Of a stretch of 64,000 bases of DNA, positions 28,401 to 35,703 are shown in pieces; the stretch's first letter is position 1, and each line of letters begins with the position of its first letter. The notes below the pieces were generated by a model. That model did no database searches and was not told where the DNA came from. It worked only from the letters and a program-made list of their open reading frames with translations. Origin of the DNA: Hyphomicrobiaceae bacterium (GTDB taxonomy: Bacteria; Pseudomonadota; Alphaproteobacteria; Rhizobiales; Hyphomicrobiaceae); the NCBI GenBank assembly GCA_020442165.1, contig JAGRKV010000029.1, positions 1 to 64,000 on the forward strand, in the 5' to 3' direction. Position numbers and translations under genes: made by a program.

Positions 28401-29393
28401 ATTATAGTAAAAGAGGCAATAGGGGTCAGCGGCAATCCCTGGGGAATCGATTACCGCCAAGGCTTGTTCAATATGACTTCTGATGCCAACTTCTTCAGGA
28501 CCGCCATTGACCTCGATGCAGAGGGATACGACAGGGTTGGCAGAAATTGGAGTAAAGGGTCCAATATTTTTGTCCCACTCTATGAGGCCAAAATGTTTCA
28601 TCAGTACAACCACAGATTTGCTGATTTCGCGAACGCCGCAGAGAAGGAGGACACCGATATCCGAGAATTGCCCCAAGCGGATGAGTCCCTACTCTCGGAC
28701 CCGAGCTATGAGCCGAAGCCAAGGTATTGGGTTCCTGAAGCGGAGGTCGACACCCGCCTTTTAGCGAAAGGCTGGAACAGAGGATGGCTTGTTGCGTGGC
28801 GCGACATTACAAATGTCACAAACCAGCGTACCGTCATAGCTTCCGGAGTGCCCCGTTGCGGCATCGGGCACAACGCGCCCCTGCTTTTCTTATCCGTGGA
28901 CTATCATCGCTGGGCCGCATTTATCTCGATCATTTCTTCGCTGATCTTTGACTATGTGGCCCGTCAGAAGGTCGGAGGCACTCATCTAACGTACAGCTAC
29001 TTCAACCAGCTGCCCTGTCCCTCACCCGATGCGCTGACCACATCAGATCTTTCGTTTATCGTTCCGCGCGTGCTGGAGCTGACCTACACCTCGCATTCCA
29101 TGAAGCCTTTCGCCGACGACCTCGGCTATTCCGCCTATGCGCCTTTCGCCTGGAACGAGGATCGGCGCGCGCTTCTGCGCGCCGAGCTCGACGCCAAGAT
29201 CGCCAAGCTATACGGTCTCTCGCGAGATCAACTTCGCTACATTCTTGATCCCGCAGAAATCTACGGTCCTGACTACCCGTCCGAGACCTTCCGTGTCTTG
29301 AAGAATAACGATATCGCTAAATACGGCGAGTATCGCACTGCCAAGCTTGTCCTAGACGCCTGGGATCTACTGGAGCGGGGAGAGCTGGCATGA
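25416..29393 (+). CDS. N6-adenine DNA methyltransferase (DrmMI/PglX-like)
   Basis: A 1325-residue class I DNA methyltransferase. The SAM-binding motif I DPACGSG is at 515-521 and the catalytic NPPW at 786-789, both intact, giving N6-adenine specificity. The N-terminal 480 residues resemble the helical and regulatory part of type IIG/PglX enzymes (WGICADGLTLRLLRDN); no nuclease motif was seen there. Residues about 790-1200 should hold the target-recognition domain. That segment (about 27.79-29.0 kb) is visibly more AT-rich than the rest of the operon, as if exchanged by recombination. Its stop overlaps the HNH gene. Expected job: marking self DNA for the helicase-based restriction system. Confidence 0.88.
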   Translation: MARNATRRRSSRRTPRLDFAAIEITGALLTPDIVARIASFDAADQTEEAYGVPPGLKIRDEIARYFRIAEALWHQFEAAKVKSPAASERFMLDLLKQCFGFDTIKAQKTISKGEREFPFRHGSLGGRVPIVIAPVPAEDVRRTGIDESLIQFGDGSRRRSATLLLQEYLNAEDDAVWGICADGLTLRLLRDNVSLTRPAWIEADLAKIFTESLFPDFSALWLLIHQSRFGAAGSAPTDCALEHWRDAGRIEGTAAREKLRNGVEAALIELGQGFIEHPANVELRTALSQGKLSRQAYFEELLRLVYRLIFLFAAEDRDLLHTPAAPQPAVRAYAQGYSVGRLRERCIRRTSWDKNVDVWEGLKATFRALSAGQALLGLPALGGLFAQGQLPHLRECRIENRRLLAAIWRLAWMRPEGQPLTRVNWRDMETEELGSVYEGLLELTPLVSATDRSFTFAEGAEGRGNARKTSGSYYTPDALVQALLDETLNPLIEETIAGKDDQAAIDALLNLRIIDPACGSGHFLLAAARRLASRIARLSSPGTPSQADYRHWLREVARRTLFGVDKNPMAIELAKVALWIETVEPGKPLSFLDAHLRCGDSLLGVYDLKALEIGIPDDAYKPLTGDDKTAAAAWKKLNKQARERDDKTIEMAFAKVTGELGGTAQKVEAQAEDDLTSVEAKRKAFNALVTGESYWRVKTACDLYVAAFLLPKVKLPDLTAGAKGITIPTTSAVRDKLSGLLAVSSLEATAIEVATAARAFHWPLEFPQVFFPGAGRKAGFDLALGNPPWEVTQLNETEYFASKAPEIANLTTKLRKEAIESLASQQSPLWLAYQLDKRISESRSNFARASGRFPLSAQGKVNTYALFAELFQMLSRRAAFVVPSGIAMDASTSRFFAHLVRTRRLASLIDFENRERLFPDVYFRVRFCLLSLASNVEKIRFSCFLTNPSQIVDPKRTFILSPSDISSINPNSGTAPAFRSEADAALTRQLYSQFPIIVKEAIGVSGNPWGIDYRQGLFNMTSDANFFRTAIDLDAEGYDRVGRNWSKGSNIFVPLYEAKMFHQYNHRFADFANAAEKEDTDIRELPQADESLLSDPSYEPKPRYWVPEAEVDTRLLAKGWNRGWLVAWRDITNVTNQRTVIASGVPRCGIGHNAPLLFLSVDYHRWAAFISIISSLIFDYVARQKVGGTHLTYSYFNQLPCPSPDALTTSDLSFIVPRVLELTYTSHSMKPFADDLGYSAYAPFAWNEDRRALLRAELDAKIAKLYGLSRDQLRYILDPAEIYGPDYPSETFRVLKNNDIAKYGEYRTAKLVLDAWDLLERGELA

Positions 29394-30151
29394 CGCTCTC
29401 GCCGATTGATCGCGTCCGCCTCCGCAAAGCCGCCGTCGATGAGGGCTTTGGCATTGATCGCGGCGAGGGAAGCGACTGGCTTGCGTTCGACAGCATCGAT
29501 GCTCCCGCTTCCCTGCGACTGACACGCGATCCATCGGGCTACATCGCCGCCACCAATCACAATGGCGTCGCCACCGATCTTGCCACCCACTGGCAGCATT
29601 GGTCTGGCCCAGTGCCGGATGGTTTCACTGCCTTTATCGCGACCAACACGACAGAGCTTCACGTCCTCGTTCGCGAAATGTGGCGGCTCGCACGCTCCTT
29701 GCCGATCGAGCCGCTGCGCGCCTTTGAGGCCGAGACCCGCAACCTGCCGCGCACGACCGAGGCCGAGCGCGTGGTCGTCCAACGTGTCGGTCAGAGCATC
29801 TTTCGCGATGCATTGATGGAATACTGGGGCGGCGCCTGTGCCGTCCTCGGCGTTGCCGAGCCGCGACTTCTGCGCGCCAGCCACATCAAGCCCTGGGCCG
29901 AATGCGAAACCGACGCCGAACGCCTCGACGTCTACAACGGTCTTCTCCTTGCCGCCCACCTAGACGCCGCGTTCGATGCATTCCTCATTTCTTTCGACGA
30001 CGACGGCCGCATCATCTTCTCTGACACGCTGACAGAGTCGGACCGCATCGCGCTCGGCTTGTCGTCCGATCTCCGCCTCGCCAAGGTCGCACCATCCCAC
30101 TTGCCAAGGCTCGCGTGGCATCGAGAGAGGTTTCAATGCACGAAGAGCTGA
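29390..30151 (+). CDS. HNH endonuclease
   Basis: A 253-residue protein with a unique N-terminal half (residues 1-130) and a C-terminal HNH_2-type nuclease. The core is LLRASHIKPWAE (H165), then VYNGLLLAAHLDAAFD (N183, H190), the usual arrangement of metal-dependent nucleases linked to methylases. It overlaps the methyltransferase gene by four bases and the following gene by 16, so it is an integral operon member. In standard DISARM the extra enzyme is a phospholipase-D-like DrmC; here this HNH protein may supply the cleavage. Confidence 0.85.
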   Translation: MTLSPIDRVRLRKAAVDEGFGIDRGEGSDWLAFDSIDAPASLRLTRDPSGYIAATNHNGVATDLATHWQHWSGPVPDGFTAFIATNTTELHVLVREMWRLARSLPIEPLRAFEAETRNLPRTTEAERVVVQRVGQSIFRDALMEYWGGACAVLGVAEPRLLRASHIKPWAECETDAERLDVYNGLLLAAHLDAAFDAFLISFDDDGRIIFSDTLTESDRIALGLSSDLRLAKVAPSHLPRLAWHRERFQCTKS

Positions 30152-30981
30152 TCGAGGCACTGCGAGGCCGCTTGCCAGACGAGTTCAGCACGGCGCTATT
30201 GGATGGAGCGATCCGCGTTCTTGCCGACCCGGCGAACCGCATCAGGTTGAACCAATTCGCCGGAAGCATGCGTGAGCTCTACACTTACATCCTCCATGGA
30301 TTGGCACCCGATGACAATGTCCGGCGATGCCCTTGGTTTGCAGAGCAACGCGACGCGAGAGCGCGGCAGGACCGCAATCTAACTGAAGCAGAATTGAACC
30401 GCCCAACTCGCCGCCAACGCGCAATGTATGCTCTCCAAGGTGGCATTACAGATGCGCAGATCGTGGCTTACGGCTTCGAACCTGACGATGCGCGTTCAGA
30501 ATTTCTCGATGCGATCGACGAGCTGAACCGCCTCACACATGTGCGCCCCGAAGCAATCTTCGATGATCTGGATGAAGTTGCTCGCCGAGCCACTGAAATT
30601 CTTGAAGCTCTCAAAAACTTCTATCGAGCCCTCGATCACTGCCGAGAAAGCATCAGTGAAACCATTATCGATGCCGTACGCGAGACCGCATTTGGTGAGC
30701 TGACTCGCGAGGCTATCGGGGAACTCGATATTTTGTCGCAACACACCTTCGTCGAAGGGCCGACTATCGATCAAATCCGTGTCTTGGGGATCGATGCGGA
30801 TAAGATTTACTACGTGATCACAGGCGAAGTCGAGGTCACGCTGAACTACGGTTCCGGCGAAGATGGTGTTTCCATGAACGATGCATTTCCATTCGAACTC
30901 ACAATGGAGGCGCCGGTGGCTGAGTCTGACAAATTCGAGAATATTGTGTGCCAAGTGGACACCGGTTCCTTCTACGAATGA
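30136..30981 (+). CDS. protein of uncertain function, possibly a pPIWI-associating-nuclease-like protein
   Basis: A 281-residue soluble protein, overlapping the HNH gene by 16 bases. GAGAGAGG precedes the ATG at 30136. The N-terminal part (LIEALRGRLPDEFSTALLDG, then RIRLNQFAGSMRELYTYIL) is helical. The C-terminal part is beta-rich and ends with EVEVTLNYGSGEDGVSMND and a FPFELTMEAP stretch. That pattern reminds me of proteins annotated as predicted pPIWI-associating nucleases, but I cannot point to catalytic residues with certainty. Base composition is lower in GC than the helicase genes, which suggests a separate origin. The alternative is an uncharacterised operon-specific effector. Confidence 0.6.
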   Translation: MHEELIEALRGRLPDEFSTALLDGAIRVLADPANRIRLNQFAGSMRELYTYILHGLAPDDNVRRCPWFAEQRDARARQDRNLTEAELNRPTRRQRAMYALQGGITDAQIVAYGFEPDDARSEFLDAIDELNRLTHVRPEAIFDDLDEVARRATEILEALKNFYRALDHCRESISETIIDAVRETAFGELTREAIGELDILSQHTFVEGPTIDQIRVLGIDADKIYYVITGEVEVTLNYGSGEDGVSMNDAFPFELTMEAPVAESDKFENIVCQVDTGSFYE

Positions 30982-31020
30982 CGTGAATACTGGAAGCGAG
31001 TTGTTTCGCCTGGCTGGCCG

Positions 31021-31028
31021 CCAATCTC
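31021..31028 (+). repeat. left target-site duplication of the IS element
   Basis: CCAATCTC directly abuts the left inverted repeat and recurs exactly at 32623-32630 beyond the right inverted repeat. This 8-base direct repeat defines the insertion and shows that both ends are intact. Confidence 0.85.
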
Positions 31029-32622
31029 GTAAGCATCCGGTGAGCCTTTCGATTACCCACAATTTCTAGCTGTGATATCGGCTCCAATCTGGATGTCGGC
31101 CAATCGTGACAGGCCGCGCCAGATGACCAAGTTGCCTGGTGGCGGATCTTTGGCTCTCGCCAGATAGCCACCGAGCCGGGCAAGTTTTATCAGGTAGCGC
31201 GCGAGCGTCTTTGAGCCTGTTTTCTCTCCTGCATCCTTGATCATGTGGTCAAGCAGGTAAATCTCGGCGTCGGTGAGAGCCACACGCGCCGGTGCCTGCG
31301 GTGCAGTGCGCGCAAGCATCGTCAGCCAGAACACGCGCCAGCTCACAATGCAGTAAAGCGCGATCAGGTTGGTCAGGCGTTCTGCCGTTCTAAGTTTCGC
31401 ATCCTCGGCGCGGCATCCCGATTTCAGGATCTTGTGGAACGTCTCGATCTTCCAGCGCATCGAGTACCAGTCGAGCTTTTCGATGGCCTCTTTGCGCGAT
31501 GACACGGGCAGGTTGGTCAGCAATTTCCAGTCTATTGCCTTCCTGTTCTTGGGTGAACCGCGCTCGCGGGCATGGATCACGATGAGTTCCTGTGGAGGGT
31601 AGTGCTTCTGCTTTCCGATTGGCGGTAATACGCGGATGCGCGCGTATCTGATCTCAAGCTCGGCAACGTTGATGTCGCCCTTGTCGTCACGCACCTCGAT
31701 GCGATGAACGCCCTTGAGCCTCACCTCTTTCATGGCGTCAGCGACCGTGTGTGTGCCGTCACCGGCAAGGCGGTCGACGCAGGTGCGTACCAGGAAATGT
31801 GTGCCGGAATCCTGGACCGCACAAAACAGTTCGAAGATGTCGCTCTCGCGATCACCGATGTGAATGCATCTTTCCGGATCGGCCAGAAGGTCTGTCGACT
31901 GCTTCACATTCTCAAGCCAGCGGTAGCTTTCCTTCTCCTCGATCGGGATGCGAGTCGGATTGACCTTTCTCTTGAGCTCTTTCGTGCCCTTGAATTTCTT
32001 GCGCGTCCAGAACTTGATCGCCGCCAACCCAAGCGGCAGACCCGATACCGTGACGGCCAGGCTCGAGTGCATCAAGAGTCCACACACCGTATGGGTTCGC
32101 AGGCGACCGGCTTTGTCACGGCCGCTGTTTATTGCTTTCGTCAAGCCGATGGCATGCGGGCTTTCGCGCTGATAGGAGAACTCCGTCGTGTCGTGTAGGA
32201 CCAGGACAAGGCCGTCGGTTGCAGAAAAACGATCGCGTGTCGCACTGAGATGCCCAGCCAGAATATCGGCTTCGCTGACGCGATCGTTGGACAAGAAGCG
32301 ATAGGCGGCCTTCGTATTCGCCCAGTCCTGGCAAACGAATGGGATGGAGCCGCCGATAGTGCGGCCGATGCTATTCAGGAGCGTTACGAAGCGCCGTTTC
32401 AGCCGCACGTCCTTGAACAAGCTCGCGGAGCACTCTTCCTCAACCCAAGTATCAATGTTGCCATCAAACGCGCACGCCTCATCCTTCGTCGGCGATGCCG
32501 TCCGCATCAGTGCACCCCTTCCTTCTCGAATCAGGTGCTCGAAAAGGAATCACAAACGAGTCGTGGCGTTCAAGTCTTCCGTCCGATTTTGTGGGTAATC
32601 GAAAGCTTCACCGGAGGCTTAC
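31029..32622 (-). mobile_element. IS4-family insertion sequence, complete
   Basis: A 1594-base element. Terminal inverted repeats of 34 bases (31029-31062 and 32589-32622) match at 31 positions; the outer end is GTAAGC and the inner end CTTTCGATTACCCACAA. A single transposase gene fills it on the minus strand, and its stop codon lies inside the left repeat. Flanking 8-base duplications are exact, so the insertion is recent or well preserved. It sits 47 bases after the defence operon's last stop codon and interrupts no gene I can recognise. Confidence 0.93.
31053..32507 (-). CDS. IS4-family transposase (Tn5-like)
   Basis: A 484-residue DDE transposase. An N-terminal Tnp_DNA_bind-type domain (DWANTKAAYRFLSNDRVSEA) precedes the RNase H-like core with D106 (LVLHDTTEF), D219 (CIHIGDRESD) and E355. 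The IS4 signature Y-x2-R-x3-E-x6-K is complete as Y348, R351, E355 and K362. A Tn5-like C-terminal dimerisation region ends the protein. All catalytic residues are intact and there is no frameshift, so it should be active. Confidence 0.93.
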   Translation of the reverse strand: MRTASPTKDEACAFDGNIDTWVEEECSASLFKDVRLKRRFVTLLNSIGRTIGGSIPFVCQDWANTKAAYRFLSNDRVSEADILAGHLSATRDRFSATDGLVLVLHDTTEFSYQRESPHAIGLTKAINSGRDKAGRLRTHTVCGLLMHSSLAVTVSGLPLGLAAIKFWTRKKFKGTKELKRKVNPTRIPIEEKESYRWLENVKQSTDLLADPERCIHIGDRESDIFELFCAVQDSGTHFLVRTCVDRLAGDGTHTVADAMKEVRLKGVHRIEVRDDKGDINVAELEIRYARIRVLPPIGKQKHYPPQELIVIHARERGSPKNRKAIDWKLLTNLPVSSRKEAIEKLDWYSMRWKIETFHKILKSGCRAEDAKLRTAERLTNLIALYCIVSWRVFWLTMLARTAPQAPARVALTDAEIYLLDHMIKDAGEKTGSKTLARYLIKLARLGGYLARAKDPPPGNLVIWRGLSRLADIQIGADITARNCG

Positions 32623-32630
32623 CCAATCTC
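32623..32630 (+). repeat. right target-site duplication of the IS element
   Basis: A second copy of CCAATCTC, immediately outside the right inverted repeat. Removing the element and one copy would restore a continuous intergenic sequence. Confidence 0.85.
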
Positions 32631-32853
32631 TTCAGAAATGTCGCCGATCTCTCAGGAAGAAGGCGGTCGATATCGCCAATTACAGGCCCTTCCGTGCAAA
32701 TCCACTGGACTTGTCCGGCACGGCAAGCGTTGCTGTTGTCGTGACAGGGCCGGTGTCGCAAAGGATGCCGTCCAATAACCTCGCCCGATCAGCGAGGCTT
32801 CAGGTCGTGCCGGCATCGCGACAGGCGCGGTGCCCGAGACTTGGAGCCCAACC

Positions 32854-33201
32854 ATGACCGCGAAATCACGCAAACCAGCCAATCCTGCCAAGCCGCCTGC
32901 GAGGCGTAGTGCGGCGCCTGAGAGGCCGGCAGCAACCAAGAGCACCCGCCGGGCCAAAGCACCCGAGCCTCCTCCTGTAGCCATCGCTTTGAGCAAACAG
33001 CAGCTGTGCTTGGATCTCCTCGCCCGCCGCGATGGCGCGACCCTGGCGGAGTTGATGTCCGCAACCGAGTGGCAGCCGCACAGCGTACGTGGCTTCCTGT
33101 CCGGCACCGTGAAGAAGAAGCTCGGCCTGAAGCTCAACTCGTCGCGCGACGCTGATGGCAGCCGGCGCTATGAGTTGGAACGGCCGACGCGGGAGCAGTG
33201 A
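32854..33201 (+). CDS. DUF3489 domain protein of a recombinase cassette
   Basis: A 115-residue basic protein. The first 45 residues are a Pro/Ala/Lys/Arg-rich disordered tail. The rest is a DUF3489 domain ([20 protein letters not shown], then [20 protein letters not shown]), a winged-helix-like fold that probably binds DNA. Genes of this family recur in alphaproteobacteria just upstream of DUF2924 and large serine recombinase genes, exactly as here. Its stop TGA shares a base with the next ATG. The 220 bases between the IS and this gene hold no gene I recognise. Confidence 0.8.
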   Translation: MTAKSRKPANPAKPPARRSAAPERPAATKSTRRAKAPEPPPVAIALSKQQLCLDLLARRDGATLAELMSATEWQPHSVRGFLSGTVKKKLGLKLNSSRDADGSRRYELERPTREQ

Positions 33202-33719
33202 TGAGCGGTTCTCGCATAGAGGACGAGATCGCCCGAGAGTTGGCCGGCCTCGCGGAGCTTGAACTCGAAGCGCTGCGGCGTCAATGGCGGCGTCTGAGCG
33301 GCCGCCCGGCACCCGAGCACATCACAAAGCAAGTGCTGATCCGGATGATCGCGTATCGCATTCAGGCCGATGCTTTCGGCGATCTCGACGGCCAGAGCAT
33401 CAAGCTGCTGCGGCAGATCGCCGAACAGCCAGCCAAAAGCAAGGCTGGCACTGGTGCCCCGACACTGGAGAGCCTGAACGTCTCTTCTCGCGGTGCGAAA
33501 TCTCTCGCACCCGGAACCGTCATCGGCCGCGAGCACGGCGGCACGATGCATCACGTCATGGTGCTCGCCGACGGCTTTGCCTGGAACGGAGCTACCTACC
33601 GGAGCCTGTCCGAAGTTGCCTTCGCCATCACCGGCACGCGATGGAATGGCCCGCGCTTCTTCGGGCTCAGAACGAGCGGCAAGGCAGGCGTTGCCAGTCC
33701 GACGGACGGTTCGCAATGA
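33201..33719 (+). CDS. DUF2924 domain protein of a recombinase cassette
   Basis: A 172-residue DUF2924 protein. It has an N-terminal helical part (IARELAGLAELELEALRRQW) and a C-terminal beta-rich module with G-x-H-H-x-V and DGFAWNGATYRSLSEVAFAI, followed by ITGTRWNGPRFFGL, the family hallmark. It always accompanies the large serine recombinase and may serve as its directionality or accessory factor; that role is inferred. It overlaps the recombinase gene by four bases. Confidence 0.85.
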   Translation: MSGSRIEDEIARELAGLAELELEALRRQWRRLSGRPAPEHITKQVLIRMIAYRIQADAFGDLDGQSIKLLRQIAEQPAKSKAGTGAPTLESLNVSSRGAKSLAPGTVIGREHGGTMHHVMVLADGFAWNGATYRSLSEVAFAITGTRWNGPRFFGLRTSGKAGVASPTDGSQ

Positions 33720-35308
33720 CGGCGCCCAATCCGAGGCAGCTGCGCTGCGCCGTCTATACCCGGGTCTCGACAGACGCGGGACTCGAGCAGGATTTCAATT
33801 CGCTCGATGCGCAACGCGAGGCCTGCGAAGCCTACATCAAGAGCCAAACTCACGAAGGGTGGCGCCTCATCAAGACGCGGTTCGATGACGGCGGCTACTC
33901 GGGCGGCAACATGGAACGGCCTGCGCTACAGGCTCTGCTCGAAGAGATTCGCGAGCGTCGGCTCGACATCGTCGTGGTCTACAAGGTCGATCGGCTGACG
34001 CGGTCCTTGGCGGACTTCGCAAAGTTGGTCGAACTCTTCGATGCGCACGGCGTCTCGTTCGTCTCGGTTACACAATCGTTCAACACGACCACCTCGATGG
34101 GGCGTTTGACGCTCAACGTGCTCCTGTCGTTTGCCCAGTTCGAGCGCGAGGTGACTGGCGAGCGCATCCGCGACAAGATCGCGGCCTCCAAGAAGAAGGG
34201 AATGTGGATGGGCGGCGTGGTGCCGCTCGGATACAGGGTGAAGGACCGCAAGCTTATCGTCGTGCCCGAAGAAGCCAAAACGGTGCGAATCATTTTCGAT
34301 CGCTATCGGGAGCTGCGCTCGCTCCCTTCCCTGCAGCGGGACTTGCGCGAGAACGGTGTCGTGACACGTCGGCGAACACTGTCAACAGGCCGAGAGATTG
34401 GCGGGATCCCGTTCCTGGTTGGCGCGCTCGTCTCACTCCTGCGCAACCACACCTACCTCGGCGAGATCAACCATCGCGGCAAAAGCTATCCCGGCGAGCA
34501 CGACGCGATTGTCGAGAAGGACGTGTTCGACGCGGTCCAAGATATTCTGGACGCCAATCGCCGCGGACAACGCGAGCATTGGCGGAAATCCGAAGCGCTT
34601 CTGATTGGCAAGCTGTTCGACGACCGCGGCAATCGCATGACGCCAAGCTACGCGATGAAACGCGGTATACGCTATCGCTACTACGTTTCGGCTGCGCTTT
34701 TGCAGGGGAACGAAGCGGAAGCCGGATCGGTCAGGCGGGTCGCCGCCCAGGACATCGAGGACCGCGTCGTCGCTGCGCTGCGGGAAGCTGGGATCCTGGA
34801 CGATGTCGCGGGAGATCTGCGTGAGACCATCCAGGACGTCGTCGATCGGATCACGGTTTCAAATTCCGCGATCTCGATCACGCTTCAGGCCGATGCGAAC
34901 GCGAATGCCTCCCCTGAACCGATCCAGCTTGCCTGGACGCCACCCAATCACCGGCGGCGGCGCTCTATGACGGCTCCGGACGGTGAACAGGAGCCGACCG
35001 CGCCGCCGAGCCGATCCCGTATCCGCGCCGAGGCTCGCGCTCGACTGCTAACCGCAACCGCGATTGGAAGGGCTTGGCTGGATCAACTGGTTCAAGGCGA
35101 CGTCCCCGACCTCGCTGCGATTGCCGCACGCGAAAACCGAAGCGAACGATCCGTTCGGATGATCCTGTCGCTCGCATTCCTCGCGCCGGATATCGTCAAG
35201 GCGGCGATCGACGGCACTTTGCCCCGCGGCCACGGCCTTTCGACCTTGACCGACCTGCCGATGGACTGGGCCGAGCAGCGGATGGTGGTGGGGCTGGGCC
35301 AGGCTTGA
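33716..35308 (+). CDS. large serine recombinase
   Basis: A 530-residue site-specific recombinase. The resolvase-type catalytic domain (residues about 10-155) has the nucleophile S18 in VYTRVST and the conserved arginines in YKVDRLTRS. A Recombinase domain (about 175-290, GVVPLGYRV onward) follows, then a DNA-binding linker and a C-terminal HTH-like region (IAARENRSERSVRMILSLAF). The zinc-ribbon part appears reduced: no clear CxxC pair is present. It is intact and probably mobilises the three-gene cassette or the surrounding island. ATG at 33716 overlaps the DUF2924 gene. Confidence 0.92.
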   Translation: MTAPNPRQLRCAVYTRVSTDAGLEQDFNSLDAQREACEAYIKSQTHEGWRLIKTRFDDGGYSGGNMERPALQALLEEIRERRLDIVVVYKVDRLTRSLADFAKLVELFDAHGVSFVSVTQSFNTTTSMGRLTLNVLLSFAQFEREVTGERIRDKIAASKKKGMWMGGVVPLGYRVKDRKLIVVPEEAKTVRIIFDRYRELRSLPSLQRDLRENGVVTRRRTLSTGREIGGIPFLVGALVSLLRNHTYLGEINHRGKSYPGEHDAIVEKDVFDAVQDILDANRRGQREHWRKSEALLIGKLFDDRGNRMTPSYAMKRGIRYRYYVSAALLQGNEAEAGSVRRVAAQDIEDRVVAALREAGILDDVAGDLRETIQDVVDRITVSNSAISITLQADANANASPEPIQLAWTPPNHRRRRSMTAPDGEQEPTAPPSRSRIRAEARARLLTATAIGRAWLDQLVQGDVPDLAAIAARENRSERSVRMILSLAFLAPDIVKAAIDGTLPRGHGLSTLTDLPMDWAEQRMVVGLGQA

Positions 35309-35703
35309 TGTTTGATCCCAGAAGCGGACTCTTGCATATGCGAAGTCGGCGGTGCCGAAGACGCCGTCAACCGTGTCTGCTCTCTGAGGAATTGCGTCGG
35401 CAGATCAGATATCAGTCTTCTCGGCGATTTCGATCGTGCCGAACGCGACCAAGCCGATCAGCGTAGCGAACACGAGCGTTACGCACGTGAACGGCGCGGC
35501 AGTGGCAACATCGTCGCCTCGTCCGCCCTCCGGTACGACTAGGTCGGAGCGGTGGCAAGCTGGCAGATTGCAGTGCAAAAAGCGAACTAGCGCGTGGATG
35601 TGGACAATCGTGAATTGACCGACCAGCCAAGCCATGGGTAACGGCGCGAATCGCGTAGGTTGCTGCGGTTCCCCACATCACCTTCGGCCGAGGCCCGACG
35701 CGT
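35309..35703. other. intergenic region downstream of the recombinase
   Basis: 395 bases with no firm gene. A 76-codon minus-strand frame (35405-35635) could encode one membrane helix (LVFATLIGLVAFGTIEIAE), but it has no good ribosome binding site and I do not call it. Attachment sites of serine integrases often lie next to the recombinase gene, yet I could not identify an att core here. Confidence 0.4.

Noticed and set aside
25416..29393. Methyltransferase as BREX PglX or a stand-alone type IIG enzyme
   Set aside because: No BREX core genes (PglZ, BrxC, BrxL) are present and no nuclease motif was seen in its N-terminal part.
17392..30981. Calling the operon Druantia
   Set aside because: The large helicase resembles DruE, but none of the other Druantia genes (DruA-D, DruM/F/G or DruH) is recognisable, while SNF2 helicase and adenine methylase point to DISARM.
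35405..35635. 76-codon minus-strand frame with one possible membrane helix
   Set aside because: No ribosome binding site, odd composition in the first half and no recognised family.
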